This document shows, in pieces, positions 13,764-26,800 of a stretch of DNA of 64,000 nucleotides. The notes under the pieces are model-generated. The model was given only the letters and a program-made list of their open reading frames with translations, did no database searches and was not told the origin of the DNA. Origin of the DNA: Rallus limicola (lineage: Eukaryota > Chordata > Aves > Gruiformes > Rallidae); the NCBI GenBank assembly GCA_022605955.1, contig JAKCOZ010000059.1:186001-250000 (forward strand). The letters run 5' to 3'. Numbering within the stretch: position 1 is the stretch's first letter; each line of letters begins with the position of its first letter. The translations under genes and the position numbers were made by a program.

Positions 13764-15769
13764 GTACAAATGCCACACTAGGAAAAGCACAAGGTCCACC
13801 ATTATTCTTAAATTAATTTGGGAGGAAATGACACAGACTGCAATTTACCACATCACAAGCATCAGCAGAATGTAGTCCTGCAGCTCTGCCTCACCCGCTG
13901 GCCACCCTTCCAAGGGAGTGTCTTCCCTGGAGAAAGCACAATTCTGAAGCTGTAGTTCTGTGTAAAGCCCGAAAGTAACCTGAAATTGCAGCAAGAAATC
14001 TAAGAGTGCAAAGAAGCTGAAGAACTGGCAGCACTAATCTCCACAGCCACCTCCCTTTTGTCCTCCTGTGCTTGTGTGTCAGCACCCTAGAAAAGGGTGT
14101 CTGAAACCATTGCGGAGGTATTACCTGACACAGAAGCCCAGCAGGGATTCCCTGCCCACCTGAGTGTTGTGCTGGTACCATTCCCACAACATCAGGGGAG
14201 CATTTAACTATGCTTATGTCCTGGGTTTTGTATCATTGTTGAAGGGTGGTAGACTCACACTGATCCCAGATGCCTGTCAAAGACAGTAAGGTAAAATACC
14301 TTGCTCATTAGAGACAGCAACTGTGTTTCAGAAGAGTTGCTGCTAGCAGTTTTATCTGCTAAATGAACAAGAGCCTCGCTTTCCAATGACTTTTCATGAA
14401 AGCCTGTCAAGCATGTGAGCCATGTGTTCCTACTTCTCCTAAGATAATTACTATTTTCTGGAGAAATACTCAGCTTCCCAGGCTCACTAAAGCTGTCCTC
14501 GTGTTTCTTCTTTCTGTTCTGCTGTTTTAAACCTTGAATTTCCTTACAGTCTCTCACATTTAGTTTCTGAGATAAAACTGATGGGTACAGAAGATCTAAT
14601 TGCAGTTCTCTTCCTTTGTATGAATTCAATTGATCTGTGATTTTTGCATTGAAACCTGGCAAGCTAATTTGTTAGGCTTGCAATTTGAGTGTGAATTCCT
14701 TAAGACCCTGATTCAAGAGCTGTAATATTATATGAACTGGAAATGATCCAGTTTGTTGTGAAATTCCATTTTTTCTTTAATTGTAGGCTTTTTGTGCCTA
14801 CTTTGTTTAACTTCTATTGGACTCTGCCTACTACTTCAGCAAATAGTCTGTTCATAGCTGGTATTAGGTGCTGCTGAAGTACAGTTGCAATATGGATAAG
14901 TAACTATAGCATGGTTTGGGTATAATACCATTACACTTACTTTTGTTTCTAGCTTTCATGTTAAAGAACGGCACAGGTATTGGTAAAAAATATTTGACTA
15001 AAGTGGAAAAGAAGATACTGTAGAAAATGGCTGTATCTCACAGAAGCTGGAATGTGGGAGAACCAAATAATCCAAAAAATTAAGACTGAGCAGTAAGAAA
15101 AGACTCTGGAAAATGCAATCAAGTTAATTGTTTAAATTTACATGCTTTAATTATCTGTTAATTTTTTAGTTGACAAATCTAGGGAAAACCCAAAGATTTT
15201 TCTCTCTTATTTTGTTGCTTTATAGAAGTTTTTTTCCCATAAAGGTGGCCTGGAATAACCAGAATTTATTTATAATTGTTTTCTTTTTGACATTCAGTTT
15301 TGAATCTTCCAATAACATATAGATCTGACTTTTTCAATCATGATGAATTGTGTTTATTATAGTGGTAGTAAGGCTAGTAAGTTATGGCATACTCATCAGG
15401 GCTGGTTATTATACTTTCCTGTGAGTTCCTCATAAATGCAGCATGAATAAAGCATTTTTAAAATAATCTTGAAATCTTTGGTGAAAAAAATATACAGTTT
15501 GATCAGTGGAGATTACTCTCCACATGTTGCTTCTGATATGTTATTTTATTATGTAAATAATAACAGTCCTATGTTACTTCAGTATTTAGTGATGGTCCTA
15601 GCGTGCTTTTATTCTAGTTCTAAAATTGACTGATAACGATCACTTAGGGCCTAGAGTGATATTTGTTGTTTAGGTGCAGAGGCCAATTGCACACAATTGA
15701 TCAGTGACATGCAAATAAGTTCTTTTTTTTTTAATATATTTTGGTTCTTTTTTTTCTGATTTTTCCACA

Positions 15770-16040
15770 TGATAGGAAATAAAATGTGCTGTGATAACAG
15801 GGGAGTAAGGAGCAAAACAGCCAGCCAGGATGCTTTCTGTGCAGTAGAACAACCAGAAGAGAGCAAGATCTTTTTTTTAGCACTCTATAGGCATTTGATG
15901 TACAGAAGATGTGGATCTAGATTTAAACTCTGTAGAAAGAAAAAAATTTGTCTGAAATTAAGGAAGTGCCCACTGATGAAATGTACTCCAAATGGAATTT
16001 TGCTTATGCAGAAAACCAGCAAAAGGCCTTGTGTGAATAG
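15770..16040 (+). pseudogene. SFTPD: Decayed C-type lectin (CRD) exon of the SP-D-like relic
   Basis: The 3' part reads EMYSKWN, then AENQQKALCE, then a stop at 16038-16040. This resembles the end of a collectin CRD (EMYTDG.WND....VCEF). The spacing from the WN pair to the last Cys is the same as in the complete CRD at 33741-34117. The WND aspartate and the third conserved cysteine are gone, and the final Phe is a stop. Just upstream, a KC pair sits in another frame, suggesting an indel between it and EMY. Further 5' the frame 15769-15880 contains SKTASQDAFC, loosely like the SP-D stretch around KTA and the first CRD cysteine. The middle is not alignable by eye. I infer a degraded CRD; chance resemblance is possible. 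Confidence 0.42.
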
Positions 16041-16099
16041 GTCCTTGATGTGAGATAAGTGATACCACAGGCTTTTATAATTTTCTTGTTGGGAACGTC

Positions 16100-19000
16100 T
16101 TTCACCTCAACTGAAAGGTAAGCTACAGACTGGGGTAACTAGCACTGTGACAACAGGGACCCATACTAAAAGTCTGACAATTAAGAAAAATGTTTACATG
16201 CAGGCTTTCAGTTTTTGCCCATGGAAGAGCAGAATATTTTCAATTCCTCTTCCACTCAGTTTGTCTATGGAGAGGAGAACTGTGTCTACACTGGCAAGTT
16301 ATGTGGACCCATGGAACCGTAGGAATGTAGAGAGGAGCATTTGATGCCCAGCTTATCTCTTATAACTGTTATTTTCATTGCCAATTCCATGTCTACCTTT
16401 GAAAGTAACAACATTTCTTTACTCTGCACCAGGTTATAGAGGTACAGCAAAAAATCAATTACTGGAACTGGTGAAGGGTATGAGTTTTCTTGAGTAAGAT
16501 TTATCTGCTGATCTGCATTGTGTTCTCCTTGTAATTACAGGCAAGACGTATCTTCACAGCTCTGGAGTGAACTGCATTCCTTTTCTTCATTAATAGGTGT
16601 CCTGCAGCTATGAAAACAGGAACTTTGGCTCCGAGTTTTTAATCTATATTTATTATATGATAATGCAGGATATGGTGTGATATTTAAAGGACAGATTTGG
16701 GTTCATTTAGGACAAGAAAGAGACACTTTGGAGAGTAGGTCCAATCCCACTGTGCTTCAAGGTTTAGGCATCTTTGGTAATTCTGTCTCCATTGCATTTA
16801 TTTGAAATGATTATGTGCTACTTTGAGATTGTCTCCAGAATAGTGTGATGTGTTTTCTGGCCATTTAATTTGGATCTGGACTAAGAGCAAAGATGTATTA
16901 TGCTCCCAATGTTGCAGTAGATTACAATGACTAAACCGCTGATTTCAAAAAGACTGATTAGAATTTTGCAGATGTGAATGGTTGTGTTCTTTCAACTGAT
17001 TTGTTTTAGAAATACTATTCCTAATTGCCATGTCGGTCATGCTTCCAAGAGTCTGGTTCTGAAATGTGATTTAGACTAATTTTTACATTATTTTACTCAG
17101 TAAATCTCCAGTTCTTAGAAAGTTATGAATCTTCTTGTAATCTTATGTTAATATTGTGTTCAGAGAGCACTACACATCATTATAATGGGATCTATACCAA
17201 CTGCACAACTGTTTTCAGGTAAGTGCTAAAATTTTCTTTTGCTAAAATCCCTGGGAGTTCACAGAAGCAGAATGGGAGAACATTCATGTTGTATGCTCAG
17301 TTTCATACAGTCCAGTGTTATCAGATACTTTTACCAGACTGTGCACATGAAAAATGTAATTGGTCTCAGAGCAAGGATGGTGTAAATGGTAAATCCAAGC
17401 TGTTTCTCTTGAATCTGCTTGAAACTCCCATCAGCTCATCTCTTGGGTCCTTAAGCTCTCAGGCTTCAGACTGGTGTCCCTTCTCCTGTGCCCAGAATTC
17501 CCTGTCTTGTAAGTTTATCCTGGTATAAATTATCTCAAGGAAAATGGTTCCCCAGCTGTGCAAAAGGAAAGCCACTTGCTTGCCTTTCTTTCTAGAAAAC
17601 CAAACTCTGCTCTGTATTACACTGATGAAAATCCATTTCTGGTGCAGTTGTCCTAGAAATGCAGCTGTGTAAGTGAAGCTCTTAGTCTGGGTTTACCCAG
17701 TTAACTGCCCTGTCCTGAACTGAGCAGAATATCAGTGCTGAAATCTGGCAGCTTTGGCACAAGACATGGAAGTAGAAAACGAGGTTATTAAGTCATACTG
17801 CTTGAAACTTTTGAATTCTATCAGATGTACCATAAATTCTGGCCTTTCTCAGCATGCCCATTAGGGACTCCTTTCTTCAGTAGGTGATGAAAAGAGAGTT
17901 TGAAATTGTGTTCTATATTCTTCCAGGAGGCGTGAACCAGCATCCCTGATAACTACTTAATTTTGCATTCTTTATAAACTAAACTATATATTTGCTGTTA
18001 TACCTTGATTAGAACCATCTCTGGTGCTAATATGACCTCTGCAGAGCTTCTGAGGAATTCAGGATGAAAGCAATATTTGTTAATCAGCTGCCAGGTTTAT
18101 CTTTCTAAAACATAGTGCAATTGTAGGCTAAGTACAGGCTTATGAAGAGCTATCCTGTCAAGTGAAAAAAGAGTCTCTTTTCCTTCTGTATTTTTCAAGT
18201 AGCAGTTTTCTGTGAGAACTACAAGGTGGAAAACAGGAAGTTGTTTTAATCAGTAGCAACTTGTACTTTCTGCGTTACTTTTAATGCTAACACATTAGCA
18301 TGAGAGAAGGGGTGGTTGACTTATGCTCAGAGCAGAGGAGAAACATGCCCTTTGCTCTGTCCTGTTCCTGTGATGGAAGAAGGTATCATGCTCTTTTGAG
18401 AATCATGCAGAGAAGTGTTATGCAGGGAAGTCTGTGGCTTTAGTGCCACTGAAGAGGCTCTACCCTTTGGTCTAGCACCTGGAGACATATGGAAAGAAAA
18501 AATAATGTCCGGATTGTAGTTTAGCTAATAATGCCCAGGAGAAGAAATAATGCAGGAGAACCTGGAAATGTAGGTGCAGTCTCATACCTCATAAGCTCTC
18601 TGCCAAACCAGTCCACACTAGCAGCATGCCTGGATCTTCTGTGTTATCTCTAGGGAACTAATTTACCCTGAGGCACCTATACAGTTAACATCTCTCTTTA
18701 TGATCTGTGACCCTAGGGATGTTTCAGACCTCAGTAGCTTAAACTGTTTAGATCAGTGCTTCAGGGTAGAGTTGTAAGAGCTTTTTCCTGGCTGTCTGGT
18801 TTGTTTATGTCCTCAACTAGCAGCACAGTTTGTCCCGCAGAGCTGAGCTTATGCATTAACTCTGTAAGAAGCTTCTGGCAGCTTCTCAGTGGGAGGAGGA
18901 CTCTACAGTGTCTGACTGGTTAGCATCCCCTTCCAGGGTGTTTAAATACAGAAAAAACTTAAAGCAGCTGGACTAAGTGCGTAGAATGTGAAAGCACTAG

Positions 19001-19620
19001 TAAACTCACCTTTAGGTGTCTGATCTCAGAGCCTTGCGTGTGCTAACGCTGGACTTCATGGAAATGACCCTGCGTCAGCTCAGCAGTGCAGCAGCTGATT
19101 TCAGCGTTTCATTGCAGTCTTAACAGAAGATATTACCTCAGAGCCACAAAAACTGTGTGAGTGTGTATATCGTCTTACAACGTTGAAAACCTCAAAGCTG
19201 CCCACTGTTCCTGTGTGTTGCTTTGCCTTAGTTTGGTCTCCTATTTACCCCTTTGCTTGGATACTCACAGCAACTGTATCATGAGTCCCCAATATTTACA
19301 TCCCTAACTGTCCCACTCCATCTCATAGCTCGTACTTGAAAGCATTTCAGAGATGTGCCAGCAGGAGTGAGGGTGAAAAGAGGGATTAAGATGTCTTGTC
19401 CTGCTGCCTTGTTGCAGCTTTCCCCGTCATGTTTTCTGGATTCTCTTGGGAGAGCTCAGGACAGCATCTCCCCTCTTCCTCCCTTCTGCACAACTCTTGG
19501 CCACCATTGCTTGTACAAAAAAAGGTTCTATGCAACCTTCTCCCTGCCCCAAGAATTATTCTCAAGTATGTTTTCAATCCAAACCTTTTTTTTTTAGCTT
19601 ACCTTGTATCAAAAGTACTT
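16100..19620. other. Intergenic DNA, nothing recognised
   Basis: No exon or repeat family could be supported here. The frame at 17223-17528 (101 codons, plus strand) has no recognisable domain and weak codon character, and I regard it as chance. Confidence 0.5.
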
Positions 19621-19621
19621 G

Positions 19622-19780
19622 ACATAATCATGGACCAGTAGGAGTTGGAAGGGACCTCTTGAGATGATCCAGTCCAACATCCATGCTAAAGCAGGATGAC
19701 CTAGAGCAGGTTGCACAGGATCACATCCAGGTGGGTTCTGAATTTCTCCAGAGAAGGAGAGTCCACAACCTCAAGCTGCT
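19622..19780 (-). mobile_element. CR1 retroposon 3' fragment
   Basis: On the plus strand this reads ATAATCATGGACCAGTAGGAG, GTTGGAAGGGACCTCTTGAG, ATGATCCAGTCCAACATCC, GAGCAGGTTGCACAGGATC and GAGTCCACAACCTC. This is the reverse complement of a CR1 3' region. It diverges more from the others here, which suggests an older insertion. Confidence 0.8.
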
Positions 19781-22700
19781 TTAACTGAGGTGGGCACAGC
19801 ATTTCACCAAACTTAGCTGTAAATCCTGGAACCTCATAAGCCACATCAGTTATTGTCTTAGTTATCTCCTACTTACATTTTATGGATCCTGTGACACCTG
19901 TGCAAGTGTGTCCTACCCAGAAGTAGTGTAATTAATCCTACTTTGCTTACAGATCACAGCCTTTTAACCCCTCTGTCCTCTTACACCCTCTCCACTCCAC
20001 TTAAGCAGTTATATGAGTTCAGAGAAACAAGGTAAAGATAGGAAAAGAGAAAGGCAAGAGGAAGAAGTGATGCATTTTTAAACCTTTTTAGCTGCTTATC
20101 TTTTATTATAGAGAGTTACAGCTAAACTGGAAAATGGGCATATTAATGTACTTCCTAAGCCTGTTAAATGGATCTTTTATTTGTGCATCAAAAACTAATA
20201 AAGTAAATATTATCATAAAGCCTCAGATTGCCCTCTATGTGCTGTTATTTTCTAGTACCTAGTATTTAGCTTAAAGCTGCAATTGCCAGTATCTGGAGAA
20301 GCTCAGCTTTCATTTTCAAGTCTAAAGTGCATTTCTAGCTTTTATGACTAATGTTGAAGAAAGGTTAAAGGCTTTCAATTGTAAAGTTCTACAAACAAAG
20401 TGAAAATGTTTGTTTCTTTATAATCTCAAGTCTGTCTTAAAGCAGAAGCTGTACTTTAAACAAATGGGAATTAAGTATCAGGAACAGTATGGCAGGACTC
20501 TTTATGTTGCCAGCTCATCACACAATAGCAGTTGTAAAAGCTATTTAAGAAATGTTTCAAAAGTTGTCTACAAAGCTGAAGTATATTATATGTCACTGCA
20601 CTGAAAATTGTATACTGTGCTCTGTCTCAAGTTACAGGGAGCTCTCCAGGGGCTTTGAGTGCTGCAGTCCTGAAGTTTATCTTTGTCAAATGCTCTCAGA
20701 ACTGTTCTGAACTTGGCTTTTGTTTGGGCAAATTGGGAGAGTTGTTCGAGAGTATAATAGTTTATATCATTTATCTCTGTTACAGTAGCAAAGTAGGTTA
20801 CTCTGGAAAGATTAAAGAACATAAAAGATGGAAGTTATTAGACAGTTGAGCCCCATTTGTGTGGAAAAAGATGCTAGAGAACTGCAATGTATAATTTACA
20901 CAGTAACAGTGGTACTGAAACTGTCAGCAGCACAGTTGTTCTTTGCTGGATTTGAAAACTAGTTTTAATAATTAAGATCCACTTCAGTTTTAAATGATCT
21001 TCTGAGATAACGGTGGATATGGACTGGCCTTGTGGCAGGGTGCTCTCTGTACTTAGCAGGCACAGGGCTGAAAATTCACAGTTAGGAAAAACTGATGCTA
21101 TGCACGTTTTCTATCTTGAACCCCTGAGGTAATCTGGTAAGACAGACAAACAATAACGCTACGTTATTGGAAATGCTCTGGTGTAGGTTCCCACTCCTGA
21201 CAAAACAAGCGTATTCCTGCCTGCCAGCTGTTGATGTTCCAGGCATATCTCTGTCACAGTCCATTCCCTCACAAACTAAAGGTTATAAGATATCACAGCC
21301 CGCTTTTACAGAGGCAATGCTACAACCTGCTTCCCTCCCATGAATATAGACAAGAGTAGTTGGAGAACAGGCAAGTATACAACTGGTGATAGATGTGAGA
21401 AGACACTGAGGACTTCAGGAGAAGAGGGAAAGGTAGGAAAAGGAAAATACTATTTGCAGGGTAATGGCTATTCCAGTGATTTAGCATGCTTATCTGAGGC
21501 CAATGATCTAGACCTTTAGGTAAAGTTCACTGTTCACGTGGCATGTGAGCTACACAGAAGTGAAAAGGCTTGGTTTAGTTCAGTCTCATGTCTCAGCTCA
21601 CATCTCTGCTAAAATGAATGCAAAAAATAGTCAACAGAAAAGGGTACCCATTGTTCCTATAACAGGATATATAGGGCATCAGTCTGTAACATCTTTCACA
21701 GTTACTGCTGCAAAGATAATATTTGAACTAGATAATGGCTGTGGAGTTGCATGGTACATACATACATTGGGATCTAGGACAAAATGAGGAGAAGTTGCTG
21801 TTTGTGCTTTTGCATTTCAGACGCACAACATATGAAGGCACACATAGGCCACTGTACAGGGATGCATATATTTTTCCTGATTAGCAGAATGGATCTAAAA
21901 TCTCCAGGCCAGGCTGTAGCTCAGATTGCCTCATTAAGAACACGACTTCTGCATATCAACCTCTGAGAATGACACTGAATTAGAGTAGTAAATGCCAACC
22001 AAATTTAAAAAACAATAAATTAAATTCAACAGGTAGCTGAAACAGTTATTAATAATTTTGTAGAGTGTCTCTTGTCTCACTAAGGAAAATAATGTTTAAG
22101 CTTCAACACCTCATATAAAGCTGTAAGGAGCAACCCCTGTGAATAACAACATTTTGTTAGTTAAGTAGTTGACATCCACGCTTATTAAATTTCTTAGGGT
22201 TATTAAATGTTCTCTGTGATTTGTCATGCAAGCAAAGTTTGCTCTGTGTGCTGTTAACCTACTAAACAGCTGTAGTTTGAATCATTCTGGCCTCAAGCAA
22301 TATTCGAGATCTCCCTGTTTCTCCAGAGAGACTCTGAGGTTGTAGGACTATGCTCATTCCCTGTTGTTTTCTTTCTGTGTCTTTGGGTCTTCATCTGTTC
22401 CTTGTTTTTATCTGCTAGATGAACTCCAAGGGACTTTAATGAGCTAACTGAAAAAGAAAAGGCACTGCAGAGTTGAAAGCAAACTGATGGGAGTGCCTTT
22501 CTTCATGCAACTCGCACTATGGGTTGCAGTGACTTGTGGCTTGGTGTAAGGAAAATGCCAGCAGTGCTATTTTCCTAACCAATAATTGAAGAACCCACCT
22601 TTTTCCCCTCTTGATATGTGATTAGAGAGAAGAATTTCCTCCCAGTGATCTCTCAAGGCCTTGCTTCTCTGCATTTCCCCATGCCCTGCTGCTTTTTATA

Positions 22701-23740
22701 TTTCTCCAGAAGATTTTATGTACCTAAGGAAGTTTCCAAAGGGCAATTAAGTACCAAATTCTGTTTGCAGGTAACAAGAAATTAGATTTTAGAAGTGGAG
22801 GTGTTATGTTTAAGTCTCAAAGTCAGTTGCGTATTCCTACCTTTTTATGTAGTGGTCCCTGAATCATTCTGGTAAGTACAAAAATACTCTTTACTGGTTA
22901 AAAAGTAAAAAAAAAAAAAAAAAAAATCAGGACCTTGCCACTGTTCTGTTCCATGTGGATATTTTACTGAGATCTTTAAGGAAATAAACATGGAAAAAGT
23001 ACTACTGGGTGTTGCAGTGGTTTTTAAAATACCATAGGTTCAGGTCTTAGTCTTTCAGTTAGATTGCAGCAGCCTTCTAATCCTCACAAGTGAATTAATA
23101 TATAAGGTTCACTGTGCTAATCATTCCAGTTCTGGGTATCAGTGTTCGCATTTTATAATCAGAACAAAAGACTCTGTGTAGCCCAGACTGTCATAACAAC
23201 AAGCAAACTTGTTATAACAGGAGTGTAGTTTTAGCAATGACAGTCTAAGGATATAAACATGGCACATGTTTGCAGGGAGAGGTCATGCTTTTTATTAGGG
23301 CACCAGATATAGGCCTTAAGCTTTTCTTTTTGACATGAATTTCTGTGCTGAAATCTTGCTATTTTTACTACATCAAGCTCGTGAAAACACAAGTCCTTCA
23401 GGAAGCATCTCAATGTATATGCTGAACCAATGCGACAAAGTGCTGCAAAGCAAGCCACTTTGAAGTAACCCAATATTCTACTGAGACAACCCTCTCAGGT
23501 TTAACCTACTTAAGTGCTGATTATGAGGTAATTTTTTCCTACAATTACATCCTCTCTATTGTCTTTGTTAGCAGGTGAGTAGTTTTGGTCATATCTCACT
23601 ATAGATGAGAAAACCCAAACAATTTTGATAAGCTGGGTTTTTTGCAAGCTAAGAGTTTGGCTTGCAAAATCTTTCTGAGAATTCAGCAAGAAAATTAAGT
23701 TGCAACTAAAGAATAAATAAGCATCTTTCAGGACATCAAT
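19781..23740. other. Intergenic DNA with a 20-base poly-A run
   Basis: No gene is supported. An A20 run lies at 22907-22926. Frames are short and unlike known families. Confidence 0.5.
22907..22926. repeat. A20 homopolymer
   Basis: An uninterrupted run of 20 A in intergenic DNA. No recognisable retroposon ends here. Confidence 0.9.
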
Positions 23741-23748
23741 TCTCTGGA

Positions 23749-23873
23749 ATTGATTCAAGACCTGTCTGGACGTCTTCCTATGCAATCTGTTCTAGGGAAC
23801 CTACTTTGGCAGGAGGGTTGGACTTGATCTCTGGAGGTCCCTTCCAACCCCTACAATTCTGTGATTCTGTGTC
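23749..23873 (+). mobile_element. CR1 retroposon 3' end
   Basis: The plus strand reads GGCAGGAGGGTTGGACTTG, then TCTCTGGAGGTCCCTTCC, then AACCCCTACAATTCTGTG and ATTCTGTG. This is the classic 3' terminus of avian CR1, including the tail repeat, here in forward orientation. The 5' limit is approximate because the sequence fades into unrelated DNA. Confidence 0.88.
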
Positions 23874-26800
23874 AATGACTTTCTTAGCCTAAGATTTTTG
23901 AAAACTTAGTAATAAACAAAATTACTGTGGAAAACTACAAAATAACTCTCATTAGCATTGGGGTTCCAGAATCTCCTGTTCTGGATGCCTAGCTACAGTC
24001 AGGGAACACTTGGGGGAAAGGAAAAAGGGTTTTTTACACATGTATATATATCTGTAGTTGAGCTTTTCTCTTCATCCCTTGCAGACATCTTCCAAAAATG
24101 TTTCTACATAGAAGCTGCTGCAATAACTGCACCTTATATACTTGCAAGTCATCCCGGGTATGGACAAAGGTAAGGAGATGAATCTACTTTGTTGGGCACT
24201 TGGGTCTGTGGCCCTTCCCTGGCAGCTCAGTGCTTTAACTGTGCTCCCAGTCACAGCTAGTTTGAAGGTGCTGGGGATTTCCAGGCAGAGGCACAAGGGC
24301 TGTAGGTAGGGCCCTATGCCTGTGCTGCATTATGGAAGCACAGAACCACCCCGCTGCACCACAGGAGCTGGATGGGTGCGCGGCTGTGCTTTGCCAGCCC
24401 AGGCAGGTGCTCGGGAGCTCTCTGTTTTTCATGGATACTCAAGTAATGAGCTGCCTTAATATCTATTAGCTACCAAAGAGATACAGCATGTTCCCCTATG
24501 CTTTTGCACTAATTAGAACCTAAGAATGAATCATCACAAAAGGCAGAGATTTGGTATAGTAAGTACTTATGCTTGGAACAGCACAATCAGCTAAAACATA
24601 CAGAAACTTGTGTTCAGTCTCCTGAAAAGTCCTGTGCAAAATGAAATTCTGTAATACTCATGGTCTTAATTTTCAGATCAGACTAGCAGTAACAACATAC
24701 AATATGTGGTGTTTCCTGGGAATTCACTACCAGTCGGGGTGCCTACAGTAAGATGCAAAACAACCTCATTTTACTGTGACCATCAGACCTTAACAGCAGC
24801 TTGGTGAGTTTATTATTTTCATTTGCAACTCTGTATTTTCTGCCATGTGTTTTTTGATAACAAGTTTCTCCCAAGGACTTTGAATTTCAATTGCAAATAC
24901 CATGTTGACAATGCTGACAGTATGTCGCAAGACTGATCAGAGACATTAGGCAGGACATTTCCCAGCAATAACAATGTAATAACAGCTTAGCAGGTTTGGG
25001 GTTTTTTTTTTTTTGCTATCTGCAAGATAGATTATCTTCATTTTAAACTGATAACAAGGGCCAGCTGGCTGTTTATAAGGGCAAGATATGAATTACAAGC
25101 ATATGTTTCCAAGGCAATGTTGACCAGTGCCTGTTCAAACATAAATTGCTTCCTATTACCACTTTTGATAGGAGGCATACAGTACAGTTCATTTCCATGG
25201 GAACACAATATGGCAGGACACCTCTTATGATTACTCTATTACCCTTTTTCTTACTGGAAACAGTGCGAATTGACTCCATCATGATGCTACTAATTGATAC
25301 TGCAGTAGGTAGTTTTGTTGGCTAGGGATTAGAAGTCGTCTCCCCTAATGTTGTGTAGTATTCCCATAGAGGGATATGTGCTTAGCACAGAAGATGCAAG
25401 GAGGAATTATAGAGTTGGTAGCATGGTGTGCAGAACAGAAAAGCATATTGATGCTGTGGAAAAAACAGGCTTCCTCAGAAATCCTAGGGATAGTATCTCT
25501 CTAAACTGGAGTTTCTCTAGCCATGGAACTAAACTTTCTGGAGCTCTTTATTAGGTAGTGAAGTTAGAATGGGATGATTTCTGGGTTTCTGTTCATTTCT
25601 GAAAGGACAAGAAAGGGCTGATTATGATATAGTTATATTTTTACTACATTTTCAGGGAGACTATGGGAATGGAGAAGGGGAGAGTATTTGCCTTGCCTGA
25701 AGGAAGAAGGCTATGCCGAAAGTCCCACCAGGTTATGTCAAAGCAGGAGCTGCTTGATGCCTTTGTTTTTATATGCTGCAGTTGCTTTTTCTCTCATTTT
25801 TGTTTCAAGGCATAGAAATAATGGCTCAGTCAAAATGACGTGTGTACCATTTTCATATAACCCAAGGGGCCAATTGACTGATATCTTGTAGTATGCTGTG
25901 AACCCATAATTTAAATCAACTATGTTGAGGATATGAGAGAGAACAACTTGGATGTAATCTGAAACCAAAGGACAAGCAGTTGTTCTGTTAACATAGTTTT
26001 AAGGTTGTAAGGTTTTGGCAGGAGAGGTCCATGTCTGGTTTTTAACAAAAGCTCGAAAAAACTGGTCATCCCTGTTCTTGACAGTATAGTTCAAATTTGT
26101 TTTTCCTAGAATAGAAAACAGATTGAAGAGGACTGGTGTTAACTGAATTACTTCAAGAGCTTTTTTTGTTGTTGTTTGTTTTGTCGTAAGCTTGTGTTTT
26201 CTATTTGCAAAACAATACTATGCAAGGGCTGCTCAGTACAGTCTGATGGAGCCAACTCTAAAATCCACTACTGCAAGCTCAGTTCCTCATCCCTGCTGTC
26301 CTCTCTTTAGGAACTTCATCATCTATATTCAGCATTCCTCCTCCTCCTCTATGCACTTGCTTAAACTTGGACCTAGAAATCTCTGCCCTGGGATCCATTC
26401 CCTAAAATAACAGTGTACCACTCAGCTGACAGCATGTCACAGTTCATAAACATGTCTCACCAGCAATTACATGCTTCCTGTAAGATGTTTATCTCCAATT
26501 TAGTGGCATACATCTAGTGTACAAGTAGCAATGATACAAATATTAAGACCTACCCACAGCAGAACTTGTATTCTTCCAATATTAACAGTATAGTAAAGTA
26601 TCACACTTTCTACATTTTTCATCTATTCCTGCATCAGTGCACTGCAAACCAGCATAAAAAATATTTTATACATGTTTCTTGTTTTCCAAAGGCAGGAAGA
26701 CTGTTGACCTTTCCATGTTTGTTTGAATTTGTCTCAAAAAAATTAAACTGTGGGTGGAGAGGAAGCAGAACTTTACCCATTGGATTGTTTCATTACTTAA

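Larger units (their letters stand above)
10964..16040 (+). pseudogene. SFTPD: Decayed surfactant protein D-like collectin (SFTPD relic)
   Basis: This is a gene-level call joining four pieces on the plus strand: an N-terminal exon (10964-11168), a collagen exon (12544-12621), a possible neck exon (13647-13763) and a CRD remnant (about 15770-16040). The first piece shares KTYS and SGLPGRDGRDG with mammalian SP-D. It ends in phase 1 after a short run of Gly-X-Y triplets, as the first coding SFTPD exon does. In that family the protein is a secreted lung lectin with a long collagen stalk, neck and CRD. Here the collagen is reduced to one broken exon, a splice donor is lost, and the CRD carries stops and frame changes. 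I infer a pseudogene. An alternative is a short secreted N-terminal fragment still being transcribed. The order of the pieces agrees with SFTPD, but the middle and last pieces are individually weak. Confidence 0.6.

Noticed and set aside
15651..15866. Minus-strand frames opposite the CRD relic
   Set aside because: They are antisense shadows with poly-Lys from a T-rich tract.
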